In this document: in pieces, positions 1-8,474 of the stretch
How the letters are laid out: every line of letters begins with the position of its first letter
How positions within the stretch are numbered: the stretch's first letter is position 1
Source: GCA-003244245 sp050699975
Lineage (GTDB): Bacteria; Actinomycetota; Actinomycetes; Mycobacteriales; Pseudonocardiaceae
Assembly (NCBI GenBank): GCA_050699975.1
Contig: JBOHGH010000001.1
Coordinates: 77,951-141,950, forward strand
Length of the DNA: 64,000 nt
Reading direction: 5' to 3'
Made by a program: the position numbers and the translations under genes
Notes under the pieces: model-generated
The model's database searches: none
What the model saw: only the letters and a program-made list of their open reading frames with translations
Told to the model about the DNA's origin: nothing

Positions 1-174
1 GCGCTCACCCCCGGCGCGATGCTCCAGCAGATGTTCCGGATCAACCAGGCCGCCCCCGTGCACGGCGCCAGCGGACCCACCGCCTTCGATGAACAAGGCA
101 AGCCGATCGACAAGCCGATCCCGATACTGCAACTCAACCCCGACGGCACCGTGACCGTCATCCGGTCCGGATAG
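1..174 (+). CDS. C-terminal fragment of a probable ABC-type solute-binding protein
   Basis: An open frame enters from the left edge and stops at TAG 172-174, giving 57 residues. The tail reads ...TAFDEQGKPIDKPIPILQL... followed by NPDGTVTVIRSG. This resembles the last strands of branched-chain amino-acid type periplasmic binding proteins (Peripla_BP_6), where a 'G.FDE.G.P..KP' turn precedes a final strand. The start and most of the protein lie outside the window, so the substrate cannot be named. The frame is open over the whole stretch with strong third-position GC, so it is very likely coding. The family call is tentative. Confidence 0.45.
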   Translation, partial: ALTPGAMLQQMFRINQAAPVHGASGPTAFDEQGKPIDKPIPILQLNPDGTVTVIRSG

Positions 175-294
175 GCACCCGTAACGGCCGATCCCTTCCG
201 ATACGGATCCGCTTACGAAGTGAAGCTGGCTAGCGTCGAATGGCCGCCAGATAAAATCGATGAAACTACGCCACAAAGCGCTGGAGATCACACA

Positions 295-1701
295 ATGGTG
301 CCTGTCACGTCAATTAGCGGTGACACCGTCCCGACACGGACCCGCCAGGATCGCGTGCATTACCTGTACCTCGCGGTTATCGCGGCTGTGCTGCTCGGGA
401 TCATCGTCGGGTTTGCCGCACCGCATTTCGCTGCTGAGCTCAAACCGCTCGGCACCGCATTCGTCAACCTGATCAAGATGATGATCTCGCCGATCATCTT
501 CTGCACGATCGTGCTCGGCATCGGATCGGTCGCGACCACAGCCAAGGTCGGTAAGGTCGGGCTGCTCGCGATCGGCTACTTCCTGGCGATGTCGACGTTC
601 GCGCTGTTGATCGGTCTGGTTGTCGGTAACCTGCTGCATCCGGGCGAGGGACTGCACCTCGATCCGGCCTCCGCGGCTAAAGCGCATCAGCAGTCCCAGA
701 GCGGTGCGGGCACCGTCGACTTCCTGCTCGGAATCGTGCCAACGACACTGGTGTCCGCGTTCACCGAGGGCCAGGTTCTGCAGACGCTGCTGGTCGCCTT
801 GCTCGCTGGATTCGCGCTGCAGAAGCTCGGCCCGAAGGGCGAACCGATCCGGCGCGGGATCGAGCACGTCCAGCGGTGGGTGTTCCGGATCCTGTCGATG
901 ATCATGTGGGCCGCCCCGGTCGGCGCGTTCGGCGCGATCGCCGCGGTGGTCGGCGAGACCGGCTGGTCAGCCCTGCGCAGCCTCGCCGTGATCATGCTGG
1001 GTTTCTACCTGACCTGCGTTCTGTTCGTGTTCGTGGTGCTGGGTGCGGTGCTGTGGCTCGGCGCCCGGGTCAACATCATCGCGCTGCTGCGCTACCTCGC
1101 CCGCGAGTTCCTGCTCATCCTGTCCACCTCGTCATCGGAGTCCGCGCTGCCGCGCCTGATCGCGAAAATGGAACATCTCGGCGTCAGCAAACCGGTGGTC
1201 GGCATCACCGTGCCCACCGGATACTCGTTCAATCTGGACGGCACCGCGATCTACCTGACTATGGCTACCCTGTTCATCGCCGCGGCGCTGGATCGCCCAC
1301 TCTCGGTGGGAGAGCAAATCGCCCTGCTGGTGTTCATGATCATCGCGTCGAAGGGTGCCGCCGGGGTCAGCGGCGCCGGGCTCGCCACGCTCGCTGGCGG
1401 GCTGCAGTCGCACCGGCCGGAGCTGGTCGACGGGGTCGGCTTCATTCTGGGCATCGACCGGTTCATGTCCGAGGCCCGCGCTCTAACCAACTTCGCCGGA
1501 AACGCGGTGGCCACCGTGCTGATCGGCTCGTGGACCAGGGAATTCAACGCCGACCAGGCACGCAGGGTGTTCTCCGGCGCGCATCCGTTCGATGAGGCGA
1601 CGCTCGCGGATGAGCAGGATCTCGACGGAAACCCGACGGAAGACGTGGATCAGGAACCACTCAGAACCGGCAGCGCCTTTCCCGCCCGATCAGAAAGGTG
1701 A
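295..1701 (+). CDS. dctA: Dicarboxylate:cation symporter (DctA/SDF family)
   Basis: A 468-residue multi-pass membrane transporter of the dicarboxylate/amino acid:cation symporter (DAACS) family, which takes up C4-dicarboxylates or acidic amino acids with H+ or Na+. The N-terminal half has hydrophobic helices. The signature elements are the serine-rich STSSSESALPRL loop, PTGYSFNLDGTAIY, the re-entrant SKGAAGVSGAG segment, and NFAGNAVATVLIG near the C-terminus. ATG 295 is preferred over the in-frame GTG 220 because GGAG (283-286) precedes it by about 8 nt. An acidic soluble tail of about 40 residues follows the last helix. A small membrane ORF begins 6 nt after the stop. Which substrate is carried cannot be read from sequence. 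Confidence 0.9.
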   Translation: MVPVTSISGDTVPTRTRQDRVHYLYLAVIAAVLLGIIVGFAAPHFAAELKPLGTAFVNLIKMMISPIIFCTIVLGIGSVATTAKVGKVGLLAIGYFLAMSTFALLIGLVVGNLLHPGEGLHLDPASAAKAHQQSQSGAGTVDFLLGIVPTTLVSAFTEGQVLQTLLVALLAGFALQKLGPKGEPIRRGIEHVQRWVFRILSMIMWAAPVGAFGAIAAVVGETGWSALRSLAVIMLGFYLTCVLFVFVVLGAVLWLGARVNIIALLRYLAREFLLILSTSSSESALPRLIAKMEHLGVSKPVVGITVPTGYSFNLDGTAIYLTMATLFIAAALDRPLSVGEQIALLVFMIIASKGAAGVSGAGLATLAGGLQSHRPELVDGVGFILGIDRFMSEARALTNFAGNAVATVLIGSWTREFNADQARRVFSGAHPFDEATLADEQDLDGNPTEDVDQEPLRTGSAFPARSER

Positions 1702-1707
1702 TCACCG

Positions 1708-1860
1708 ATGACACTGCTCCAACTCTCTGTCCTTATCGGGGCCACGCTGTACGCCGCCACGGTCACCCTGGCAGCGCTGAACTCCGTGCTCGCGTCCACC
1801 CCGGAACGCCGTCGCGACGCGCTCAAGGTACTCAAGGTCCTCCTCCCGCCGCTGCGATGA
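1708..1860 (+). CDS. Small hydrophobic protein downstream of the symporter
   Basis: A 50-residue ORF with an AAAGGTG ribosome-binding site (1694-1700) overlapping the dctA stop, so the two are probably cotranscribed and translationally linked. It starts MTLLQLSVLIGATLYAATVT, giving one membrane helix (about residues 4-28), followed by a basic patch TPERRRDALK and ending ...VLLPPLR. No family is recognised. It could be a small partner or regulator of the transporter or a lone membrane peptide. A strong hairpin follows immediately after its stop. Confidence 0.5.
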   Translation: MTLLQLSVLIGATLYAATVTLAALNSVLASTPERRRDALKVLKVLLPPLR

Positions 1861-1865
1861 AACCG

Positions 1866-1938
1866 ACCACCGCGTTCAGCGGGCTCAGCGTGGCTATCGG
1901 TGCGCCAATTACCCCGCTCAGCCCGCTGAATGCGGTGG
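1866..1938. terminator. Long inverted repeat between convergent genes (bidirectional terminator)
   Basis: Left arm 1866-1890 (ACCACCGCGTTCAGCGGGCT...) pairs with right arm 1914-1938 (...AGCCCGCTGAATGCGGTGGT) over about 25 bp with two mismatches and a loop of about 23 nt. It sits exactly between the stop of the small rightward ORF (1860) and the stop of leftward yebC (1951). No U-tract is visible, as is common in actinomycete terminators. Confidence 0.7.
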
Positions 1939-1950
1939 TGGGGGGCGGCC

Positions 1951-2703
1951 CTAGGCCAGCACGGCTAGGACGTCGTCGGGGACGTCGAAGTTGGCGTAGA
2001 CGTTCTGAACGTCGTCGCAGTCCTCCAGGGCGTCGATCAGCTTGAACACCTTGCGGGCGTCGTCAGCGTCCAGCGGGGTGCTCGCCGAAGGCAGGAAGCT
2101 CGCGTCGGCCGAGTCGTAATCGATGCCGGTGTGCTGCAGCGCGGTGCGCACCGCGACGAGGTCGGTCGCCTCGGAGACCACCTCGAATGACTCGCCCAGG
2201 TCGTTGACCTCCTCGGCACCGGCATCGAGCACCGCGGCCAGCACGTCGTCCTCCGAGACACTCTCCTGCTGGGGCACGATGACCACGCCCTTGCGGCTGA
2301 ACAGGAACGACACCGATCCGGCGTCGGCCATCGTGCCGCCGTTGCGGGTCATCGCGGTGCGGACCTCCGACGCCGCCCGGTTGCGATTGTCGGTGAGGCA
2401 CTCGACGAGCAGGGCCACCCCACCGGGCCCGTAACCCTCGTACATGATCGTCTGGTACTCGGCACCGCCGGCATCGGCACCAGAACCACGCTTGACGGCG
2501 CGGTCGATGTTATCGAGCGGCACCGAGCTCTTGCGAGCCTTCTGGATCGCGTCAAACAGCGTCGGGTTGCCATCCGGATCACCGCCACCGGTTCGAGCGG
2601 CCACCTCAATATTCTTGATCAACTTCGCGAAGAGCTTACCGCGTTTGGCGTCGACCACGGCCTTCTTGTGCTTGGTGGTCGCCCATTTCGAATGGCCGCT
2701 CAT
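1951..2703 (-). CDS. yebC: YebC/PmpR-family regulatory/translation protein
   Basis: 250 residues, the usual size for the TACO1/YebC family, beginning with the hallmark MSGHSKWATTKHKKAVVDAK. Other family blocks seen are NPTLFDAIQKARKSSVP.DNI, YEGYGPGGVALLVECLTDNR and NRAASEVRTAMTRNGG. Family members act as cytosolic DNA-binding regulators and/or help ribosomes through difficult sequences. ATG 2703 is chosen because it yields the conserved N-terminus; an upstream in-frame extension is possible but unlike the family. It follows pdxT by 26 nt. The usual actinobacterial neighbours ruvC-ruvA-ruvB are absent downstream, where dctA lies convergently. Confidence 0.95.
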   Translation of the reverse strand: MSGHSKWATTKHKKAVVDAKRGKLFAKLIKNIEVAARTGGGDPDGNPTLFDAIQKARKSSVPLDNIDRAVKRGSGADAGGAEYQTIMYEGYGPGGVALLVECLTDNRNRAASEVRTAMTRNGGTMADAGSVSFLFSRKGVVIVPQQESVSEDDVLAAVLDAGAEEVNDLGESFEVVSEATDLVAVRTALQHTGIDYDSADASFLPSASTPLDADDARKVFKLIDALEDCDDVQNVYANFDVPDDVLAVLA

Positions 2704-2729
2704 ACCCCGCTCTTTCTCGCTTGCCAGTG

Positions 2730-3377
2730 TCACCCAGGTGCGCTCACCCGGGCTCCACTCGACCGCGCAACCATCTCGCCGAAGAGCTGGTGCACCCGCT
2801 GGTCGCCGGTCAGCTCCGGATGGAACGCGGTGGCCAGCACGCACCCCTGCCGGACCGCCACGATCCTACCGGCGGCGCGACCGGCAGCGGGGATGTCGGG
2901 CACCCTGGCCAGTACCTCGACGCCGGCACCGGCCTGCTCCACCCACGGGGCGCGGATGAACACCGCCCGGACCGGGCCACCGGGTACGCCGGCGAAGTCC
3001 AGGTCGGCCTCGAAGGAGTCGACCTGCCGGCCGAACGCGTTGCGGCGCACCACCGCGTCCAACGCAGCGAGTTGCTGCTGGTCGGGCCTGCCATCAACGA
3101 TTTCCCGGCCCAGCAGGATCATCCCCGCACAGGCACCGTAGGCCGGCATGCCCCCGGCCAGCCGGGCCCGCAGCGGTTCCATCAACTCGAACGCCACCAG
3201 CAGCCGGCTCATCGTGGTGGACTCGCCACCAGGCAGGATCAGTGCGTCCACCTCGGCAAGCTCTGCGGCGCGGCGGACCAGTGTGCTCCGCAACCCGCAC
3301 CCGGCCAGCGCGCGCTGATGCTCACACACATCACCCTGTAGCGCCAATACCCCCACAACCGGCCCCTTCTCCGTCAC
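2730..3377 (-). CDS. pdxT: Pyridoxal 5'-phosphate synthase glutaminase subunit PdxT
   Basis: Class I glutaminase that hydrolyses glutamine and channels ammonia to PdxS for de novo PLP synthesis. Seen: VVGVLALQGDV.EH at the N-terminus, LILPGGEST, the nucleophile cysteine in AYGACAGMILLG, and the catalytic HPE in TAFHPELTGD. GTG 3377 has GGAGG very close (2 nt spacing). A second GTG about 18 nt downstream has AGAAGGGG at better spacing and would start directly at the conserved VLALQGD, so the exact start is uncertain. pdxS is 4 kb away, separated by efeOB and a PHP-domain gene. In relatives the two lie close together. Confidence 0.93.
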   Translation of the reverse strand: MTEKGPVVGVLALQGDVCEHQRALAGCGLRSTLVRRAAELAEVDALILPGGESTTMSRLLVAFELMEPLRARLAGGMPAYGACAGMILLGREIVDGRPDQQQLAALDAVVRRNAFGRQVDSFEADLDFAGVPGGPVRAVFIRAPWVEQAGAGVEVLARVPDIPAAGRAAGRIVAVRQGCVLATAFHPELTGDQRVHQLFGEMVARSSGARVSAPG

Positions 3378-3447
3378 AGCCTCCAGGGTAGGCCGCCATT
3401 CGGAGCAGATCAGCACAAGCTGGTTGTCCCCCACTCGGGTCAGATAT

Positions 3448-3466
3448 TAAGGTGAGGCTCACTATG
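3448..3466 (+). promoter_or_regulatory. DtxR/IdeR-type iron box overlapping the efeO start
   Basis: TAAGGTGAGGCTCACTATG matches the 19-bp DtxR/IdeR consensus form TTAGGTTAGGCTCACCTAA at 13 of 19 positions, with the core AGGCTCAC intact. It covers both the GTGAGG ribosome-binding site and the ATG of efeO, so a bound repressor would block transcription or initiation. Iron repression of an iron-uptake gene is the expected logic. Binding itself is inferred. Confidence 0.6.
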
Positions 3467-4366
3467 CGCAGGCTTGCCTGTCTCATCGCCGTCACCGGGC
3501 TGGTACTCATCCCGGCGTGCTCGGCGAACCAGGGTCCGTCCACCTCGACGCAAGATGCGAGCCCGACAGCCGCAGCAGCTCCCAGCCCACAGGTCCAGCA
3601 GGCCATCGCGACCTACCAGACCTATGTGGAAGGCCAGATCGACGAGATGGTGACCCGGACGACGGTGCTGACCGACGCCGTCCGCGCCGGTGACCTCGCC
3701 GCCGCGCAGGCGGCCTACGCCCCGTCGCGGGTGCCGTGGGAGAAGATCGAGCCAATCGCCGGGCTCGTGGAGGAGATCGACGGCAAGGTCGACGCCCGGG
3801 TCGATGATTTCGCGGGCGTCGACGATCCCACGTTCACCGGGTGGCACCGGCTGGAATACCTGCTGTTCGCGCGGGAGACCACGGAGGGCGCCGCGCCGTT
3901 CGCCGATCAGCTAGACGCTGATCTGCGGACTCTCAAGACCCAGTTCGCGACGCTGGAGCTCCCGCCGGTCGAGGTCGCCGTCGGCGCATCCGAGCTGATC
4001 GAGGAGGTTTCCCTTGGCAAGATCACCGGTGAGGAGGACCGCTACGCCAAGACCGACCTCTGGGACTTCAACGGCAACCTCGAAGGGTCCAAGGCGGTGG
4101 TGGAGGTGCTGACGCCGGCGCTGCAGGCGACCGACCCGGCGCTGCTCGCCGACATCAACAAGGGATTCGCCGAGCTGGACGCCACGCTCGCGCCGCTGCG
4201 CTCTGGCGACGGATGGGTGCTCTACTGCCTGAAAGACGACCAGTTCCCCTCCCCACGTTGCCCCGCGGTGACCGTCCCGCCCGAGCGGGTGGACACCCTC
4301 AAAGCGCAGCTCGCCGGTCTGTCAGAGAAGACCTCGCAGATCGCAGGCGCGCTCGGGTTCGGCTAG
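3464..4366 (+). CDS. efeO: Iron uptake lipoprotein EfeO (M75 family)
   Basis: Extracytoplasmic component of the EfeUOB iron system. The 300-residue product has a lipoprotein signal (basic MRR, hydrophobic LACLIAVTGLVL, lipobox IPAC with the cysteine near residue 19) and a low-complexity Ser/Thr/Pro/Ala linker. The M75 (imelysin-like) domain carries the metal-site HxxE motif in GWHRLEYLLF (His about 127). ATG 3464 is preferred to GTG 3452 because GTGAGG lies 6 nt upstream and the signal then starts normally. No cupredoxin domain is present, so this is the short M75-only form. efeB starts 3 nt after its stop, but no efeU permease gene is in the operon. An iron box overlaps its start. Confidence 0.93.
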   Translation: MRRLACLIAVTGLVLIPACSANQGPSTSTQDASPTAAAAPSPQVQQAIATYQTYVEGQIDEMVTRTTVLTDAVRAGDLAAAQAAYAPSRVPWEKIEPIAGLVEEIDGKVDARVDDFAGVDDPTFTGWHRLEYLLFARETTEGAAPFADQLDADLRTLKTQFATLELPPVEVAVGASELIEEVSLGKITGEEDRYAKTDLWDFNGNLEGSKAVVEVLTPALQATDPALLADINKGFAELDATLAPLRSGDGWVLYCLKDDQFPSPRCPAVTVPPERVDTLKAQLAGLSEKTSQIAGALGFG

Positions 4367-4369
4367 TCG

Positions 4370-5626
4370 ATGGCCGGCGCAACGCGGCGGTGCCAGCTCT
4401 CCCGGCGTGGGTTCCTGGCCGGTGGTCTGGGGACGGGTGCCGCCATAGTGGGCGCGGGGGCACTGGCCGGCTGCGCTAGCTCCAGCGACGCCGGCGGCCA
4501 GGAGCCGGATCCGCGGTACGTGCCATTCGACGGGACGCATCAGACCGGGATCACCGCGATGCCGGTGCCCGCCCGCGGCCTGATGGCCGCGTTCTCCGTG
4601 CAGGTGAGCGACCGGGCAGGGCTGCGCCGGCTGCTCACCGAGCTCACCGAAGAGATCCGCAGCCTGATGGCGGGGCGGCCGATCGAGCAACGCGACTCGA
4701 GGTACCCGCCCGTCGACTCCGGCATCCTCGGGACACCGCCGCCGGCTGACAATCTGTCCGTGGTCGTCAGCGTCGGCTCCTCGCTGTTCGACGCCCGGTT
4801 CGGGCTCGCGGAACGCAGGCCAGTCGAGCTCGTCGAGATGCCGTTCCTGGCCAACGATCGTCTGGACCCGGCCCGCTCGCACGGCGATCTGCTGCTCACC
4901 CTCGAGGCCCGCCACCCCGACACCATCCAGTTCGCGCTGCGCCAGCTGATGCGACGCACCCGCAGCGATCTCGTGCTGCACTGGATGATCGACGGCTACA
5001 CGCGCGGCTCGGCGAACGCAGCCAGCGGTGGCACACCACGCAACCTGCTCGGCTTCAAGGACGGCACGGCCAACCTCCCGCAAGACGACACCGCCGTGAT
5101 GGACCGTTACGTCTGGGTCGCCGCCGGCGATCCGGAGCCGGGCTGGGCGGCCGGCGGCTCCTACCACGTGGCCCGCACCATCCGGATGTTCGTCGAGTTC
5201 TGGGACCGCACACCGCTGCGTGAGCAGGAGGCGCTGATCGGGCGGATCAAGGCCAGCGGCGCGCCCCTGGGTCAGGCCGCCGAGCACGACGAACCGGCGT
5301 ACGCCGATGACCCCGACGGGCTGGTCACCCCGTTGACGGCGCACATCCGGCGGGCCAACCCGCGCACCCCGGCCACCGAGGAGAACCGAATCCTGCGCCG
5401 TGGCTTCTCGTTCAGCCGGGGGTTCGACGGCAGCGGCCAACTCGACCAGGGCCTGGCGTTCGTGTGCTACCAGCGCAGCCTGCGCAAGGGTTTCCTAACC
5501 GTCCAGGAGCGGCTGTCCGGGGAACCATTGGAGGAATACATCATGGCGGTGGGCGGCGGGTTCTTCTTCGCCCTTCCCGGGGTACCGAGCCCCGACCGCT
5601 TCCTCGGCGACGCCCTGCTCGCCTGA
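4370..5626 (+). CDS. efeB: Tat-exported Dyp-type haem peroxidase EfeB
   Basis: 418 residues. The twin-arginine signal is LSRRGFLAGG (about residues 10-19), followed by a hydrophobic stretch ending AGCASS. The cysteine could also be lipidated. The mature part is a dye-decolourising peroxidase, with the family GxxDG motif in LLGFKDGTANLP (about 226-237) and a C-terminal FSFSRGFDG / GLAFVCYQ region typical of EfeB/YwbN. EfeB oxidises Fe2+ or releases iron from haem outside the membrane, and the Fe3+ is taken by EfeO/EfeU. It lies 3 nt from efeO, so the pair is certainly an operon. The permease EfeU is missing here. Confidence 0.93.
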   Translation: MAGATRRCQLSRRGFLAGGLGTGAAIVGAGALAGCASSSDAGGQEPDPRYVPFDGTHQTGITAMPVPARGLMAAFSVQVSDRAGLRRLLTELTEEIRSLMAGRPIEQRDSRYPPVDSGILGTPPPADNLSVVVSVGSSLFDARFGLAERRPVELVEMPFLANDRLDPARSHGDLLLTLEARHPDTIQFALRQLMRRTRSDLVLHWMIDGYTRGSANAASGGTPRNLLGFKDGTANLPQDDTAVMDRYVWVAAGDPEPGWAAGGSYHVARTIRMFVEFWDRTPLREQEALIGRIKASGAPLGQAAEHDEPAYADDPDGLVTPLTAHIRRANPRTPATEENRILRRGFSFSRGFDGSGQLDQGLAFVCYQRSLRKGFLTVQERLSGEPLEEYIMAVGGGFFFALPGVPSPDRFLGDALLA

Positions 5627-6184
5627 CGGCGGCGGTGAACCGCTATTCGGCTCCGAATGGCGACGCGCCCAGCAGACCGCCGTCACCCGCGGCGATGTGG
5701 CCTTCGGCTCACACCACTTTCCCTGTCGCAACTGGGCACTGCCGGCGTAGTCCGGTACGCGTACATCTCCCGGACGAGTCCACCCCCAGTGTTTCCTGAG
5801 AATGTCTTCGAAGCAGTTCGCGGCTCCGGATCCGTTACATACCCCGCCGTCCTCGTCACACCCAGCCGTTGCGCCCACCACCTGTCCAGATATACCCAGT
5901 GATCGTGGCGGCGCCCGCGGGACGCACCCTGCTTAACCTCACGTCTCATAAACCCTACCTTTGCCAGGTTTTCGCCGTGGTCGAGCGGTTTCCCCGCTGA
6001 GAGAAGAAGCGCCGAATAGCCGAAACGATGACAAGGATCGAACGTCGCCGAGGCGCTACACACGGCGCAAGCACGTGTGGCGGTAATGACTGTCACACGT
6101 ATCGCGTCGCATTGTTATCCCCATCACATGGCTTTATTCAGATGTCACCTAATCGTAAAGTCGCCACCATGTGGAAGACGGCGG
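5627..6184. other. Non-coding gap between convergent efeB and the PHP gene
   Basis: About 560 bp with no convincing gene on either strand. Open frames here lack ribosome-binding sites and family-like motifs. A TGACGGCGG / CCGCCGTCA pair (5624-5632 and 5677-5685) could form a weak terminator for efeB. Composition is lower in GC near 5900-6170, suggesting decayed or inserted DNA. No RNA element was recognised. Confidence 0.5.
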
Positions 6185-7402
6185 TCAGGGCTCGAGGAAC
6201 CAGGGGCTGGTGTAGGCGACCGCGTAGTTGTTCGCCGGATGTTCGAGCGGACCCCGGGTGCCGTTGGGAGCGTCCGGGTCGGCGAGCCGCAACACCACCC
6301 AAGGCCCCTCCTCGACGCTCATCGGCACCGCGAAGCGGGCGACGTCACCGCAGCGCACGTCGATGACGTCGGCCACTGCGGGTACCGGCGTGCCTGGGCG
6401 CAGCACCTGCACCTGCATCGGGCGGCCGATCCAGGAAGGCCCACGGTCGACGTCGAGCACGACGGGAACAGGTCCATGCCGGTGCCGCAGCACCGAGCCC
6501 ATGCGCACACCACCCACGGTCGCATCGACCCGCAGCCCAGGGACCCTGGTGGCGAAGAACCTCCGGGCACGCAGCGCCTCGGCGACTCCAGCCCGGCTGT
6601 GCTCGGTCACCCACAGTCCCCCGCGCCCCGTACCCTCCTGGAAGCCCCAGTTCGTACCGTGCTCATCGCTGACCCCGAGCAGCCCGGGCCGCCAGCCGGC
6701 GTTCAGGCAGGCCACCAACGGGGAGATGCGGCCCGCCTCCACGCCCTGGAACAGGTAGTCGTCGCCGCGGTTGAACATCTCCAGGCTGACCATCTGCTCG
6801 GCGACTGCAGCCGTGTAGTGGAAGCCCGCGAAGGCGCTCTCCTCCCGGCCGGGATGGTTGAAGCCGGCCAGCCCCGTCGGAGGCCGGACGCCGTTTCGCC
6901 AGCCGGTCCGGGCCAGCCAGGCATACAGCTCCCCCATCGCCCCGTGGGTCGCGACATCGGTGAAGTCGTCGGTGAACCAGGCATTGACGTGTCCCAGGTT
7001 CGGGTGCGACCACTCGAATCCACGGATCGCGGTGAACTCGCCGGGCCGGTCGTGGGCGTCGGCGAGCTCTCCGGTACGCCGCCAGGCGGCCCGGTCCAGC
7101 CCGATCCACGGCGTGCCGCCCATGCCGGTGCCCTCGACCGTGGCACCGCGGATCGCGTGATCGGTGAGCGCCGCGACGTCCAGGCCGGCGTCGCGCATCG
7201 AGGGGAACGCCGCCTCTGGGTCGCCGGCACCGTCGGAGAGCAACGTGTGGTTGTGCATGTCGGCGTGCACCAGCACGGTGCCACGGCTGATCCGGGAGTG
7301 TCGGGCGGCCCCGCCTTCGGGACCCGGAGTACGCAGCTGCTGGCCGGCCGCGGCAGACAGCAGCAGCGCGCCGGCGTCGGTGACACCTTCCCCGGTGGTC
7401 AC
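6185..7402 (-). CDS. PHP-domain metallophosphoesterase (CehA/McbA-like)
   Basis: 405 residues. The first PHP metal-binding motif is clear in VHADMHNHTLLSDGAG (about 45-60), followed by VAALTDHA and the later histidines FEWSHPNLGHVNAWF, FNHPGREESAF and GVSDEHGTNWG, all expected metal ligands. The C-terminal 100 residues form a beta-rich accessory domain. PHP enzymes hydrolyse phosphoesters with two or three metal ions, but this branch has no assigned substrate. No signal peptide is seen. The GTG start overlaps the pdxS stop as GTGA, so it is translationally coupled to PLP synthase, at a position where relatives carry a thioesterase or go straight to pdxT. A role in vitamin B6 phosphate metabolism is only a guess from context. 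Confidence 0.8.
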   Translation of the reverse strand: MTTGEGVTDAGALLLSAAAGQQLRTPGPEGGAARHSRISRGTVLVHADMHNHTLLSDGAGDPEAAFPSMRDAGLDVAALTDHAIRGATVEGTGMGGTPWIGLDRAAWRRTGELADAHDRPGEFTAIRGFEWSHPNLGHVNAWFTDDFTDVATHGAMGELYAWLARTGWRNGVRPPTGLAGFNHPGREESAFAGFHYTAAVAEQMVSLEMFNRGDDYLFQGVEAGRISPLVACLNAGWRPGLLGVSDEHGTNWGFQEGTGRGGLWVTEHSRAGVAEALRARRFFATRVPGLRVDATVGGVRMGSVLRHRHGPVPVVLDVDRGPSWIGRPMQVQVLRPGTPVPAVADVIDVRCGDVARFAVPMSVEEGPWVVLRLADPDAPNGTRGPLEHPANNYAVAYTSPWFLEP

Positions 7403-8307
7403 CAGCCGCGCTGGGCCAGCCGCTGCCCATCGGGCAGCTCGCCGAGATCGATCCCCACCATGGCCTCGCCCAGCCCCCGGGACACCTTCGCCACCATGTC
7501 CGGGTCGTCGTGGAACGTGGTTGCCTTGACGATCGCCTCCGCGCGCTTGGCGGGGTCGCCGGACTTGAAGATGCCTGAGCCGACGAACACACCTTCGGCA
7601 CCGAGCTGCATCATCATCGCCGCGTCGGAGGGCGTGGCGATACCGCCCGCGGTGAACAGCACCACCGGCAACGAGCCGGCCTTAGCGACCTCGCGGACCA
7701 GCTCCACGGGGGCCGCCAGCTCCTTGGCGGCCGCGGACAGTTCCTCGGGAGCCATCGCGGCCAAGGCCCGGATGCCGGAGCGGATCGAGCGCATGTGCCG
7801 GGTCGCCTCGACCACATTGCCGGTCCCGGCTTCGCCTTTGGAGCGAATCATGGCGGCACCCTCGGAGATCCGGCGCAGCGCCTCACCAAGGCTGGTAGCA
7901 CCACAGACGAACGGAACGGTGAAGGCGAACTTGTCGATGTGATGGGCCTCATCGGCCGGGGTGAGCACCTCGGACTCATCGACGTAGTCCACCCCGATCG
8001 CCTGCAGCACCTGCGCCTCGACGAAGTGCCCGATGCGGGCCTTGGCCATCACCGGGATGGACACCGCACTGATGATCCCAGCGATCACGTCCGGGTCACT
8101 CATCCGGGCCACGCCGCCGTGCGCGCGGATGTCAGCGGGGACCCGCTCCAGCGCCATAACGGCCACCGCGCCCGCATCCTCGGCGATTTTGGCCTGTTCC
8201 GGCGTGACCACGTCCATGATCACACCGCCCTTGAGCATCTCGGCCATCCCGCGCTTGACCCGTGCGGTGCCGATCTGGCGCTCAGTGTTGACGTTCTCGG
8301 CGGGCAC
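7399..8307 (-). CDS. pdxS: Pyridoxal 5'-phosphate synthase subunit PdxS
   Basis: (beta/alpha)8 synthase that condenses ribose 5-phosphate, glyceraldehyde 3-phosphate and ammonia into PLP. 302 residues from GTG 8307, the typical length. AGGAG lies about 9 nt upstream, whereas a start at 8385 would add an atypical leader. Signatures: GTARVKRGMAEMLKGGVIMDVV, VMALERVPADIR, the Schiff-base lysine in VMAKARIGHFVEAQ, YVDESEVLTPAD, the phosphate-binding AGGIATPSDAA, and FVGSGIFKS. The 3' end overlaps the PHP gene by 4 bp. Divergent from the EF-G-like gene across a 167-bp gap. Confidence 0.96.
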   Translation of the reverse strand: MPAENVNTERQIGTARVKRGMAEMLKGGVIMDVVTPEQAKIAEDAGAVAVMALERVPADIRAHGGVARMSDPDVIAGIISAVSIPVMAKARIGHFVEAQVLQAIGVDYVDESEVLTPADEAHHIDKFAFTVPFVCGATSLGEALRRISEGAAMIRSKGEAGTGNVVEATRHMRSIRSGIRALAAMAPEELSAAAKELAAPVELVREVAKAGSLPVVLFTAGGIATPSDAAMMMQLGAEGVFVGSGIFKSGDPAKRAEAIVKATTFHDDPDMVAKVSRGLGEAMVGIDLGELPDGQRLAQRGW

Positions 8308-8474
8308 GGCGGTTCGCTCCTCAGGGCTTGGTACAAGCAAGGCACGGGGTACCAGTACTGGATCGTACGTCGAGGCCGCTGACAACGCCGTGGTTCCAGG
8401 CTGCTAGGGGTTGCCTCGACCGGCGGACCGGTGTGAGATCGACCACACGATCCGCACAGCTGAGGGTGGGGCCA

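Noticed and set aside
5683..6096. 137-codon minus-strand frame in the gap after efeB
   Set aside because: No RBS, no recognisable domain, odd composition. Left as non-coding.
6077..7942. 621-codon plus-strand open frame
   Set aside because: Antisense to the PHP gene and pdxS, which carry unambiguous motifs.
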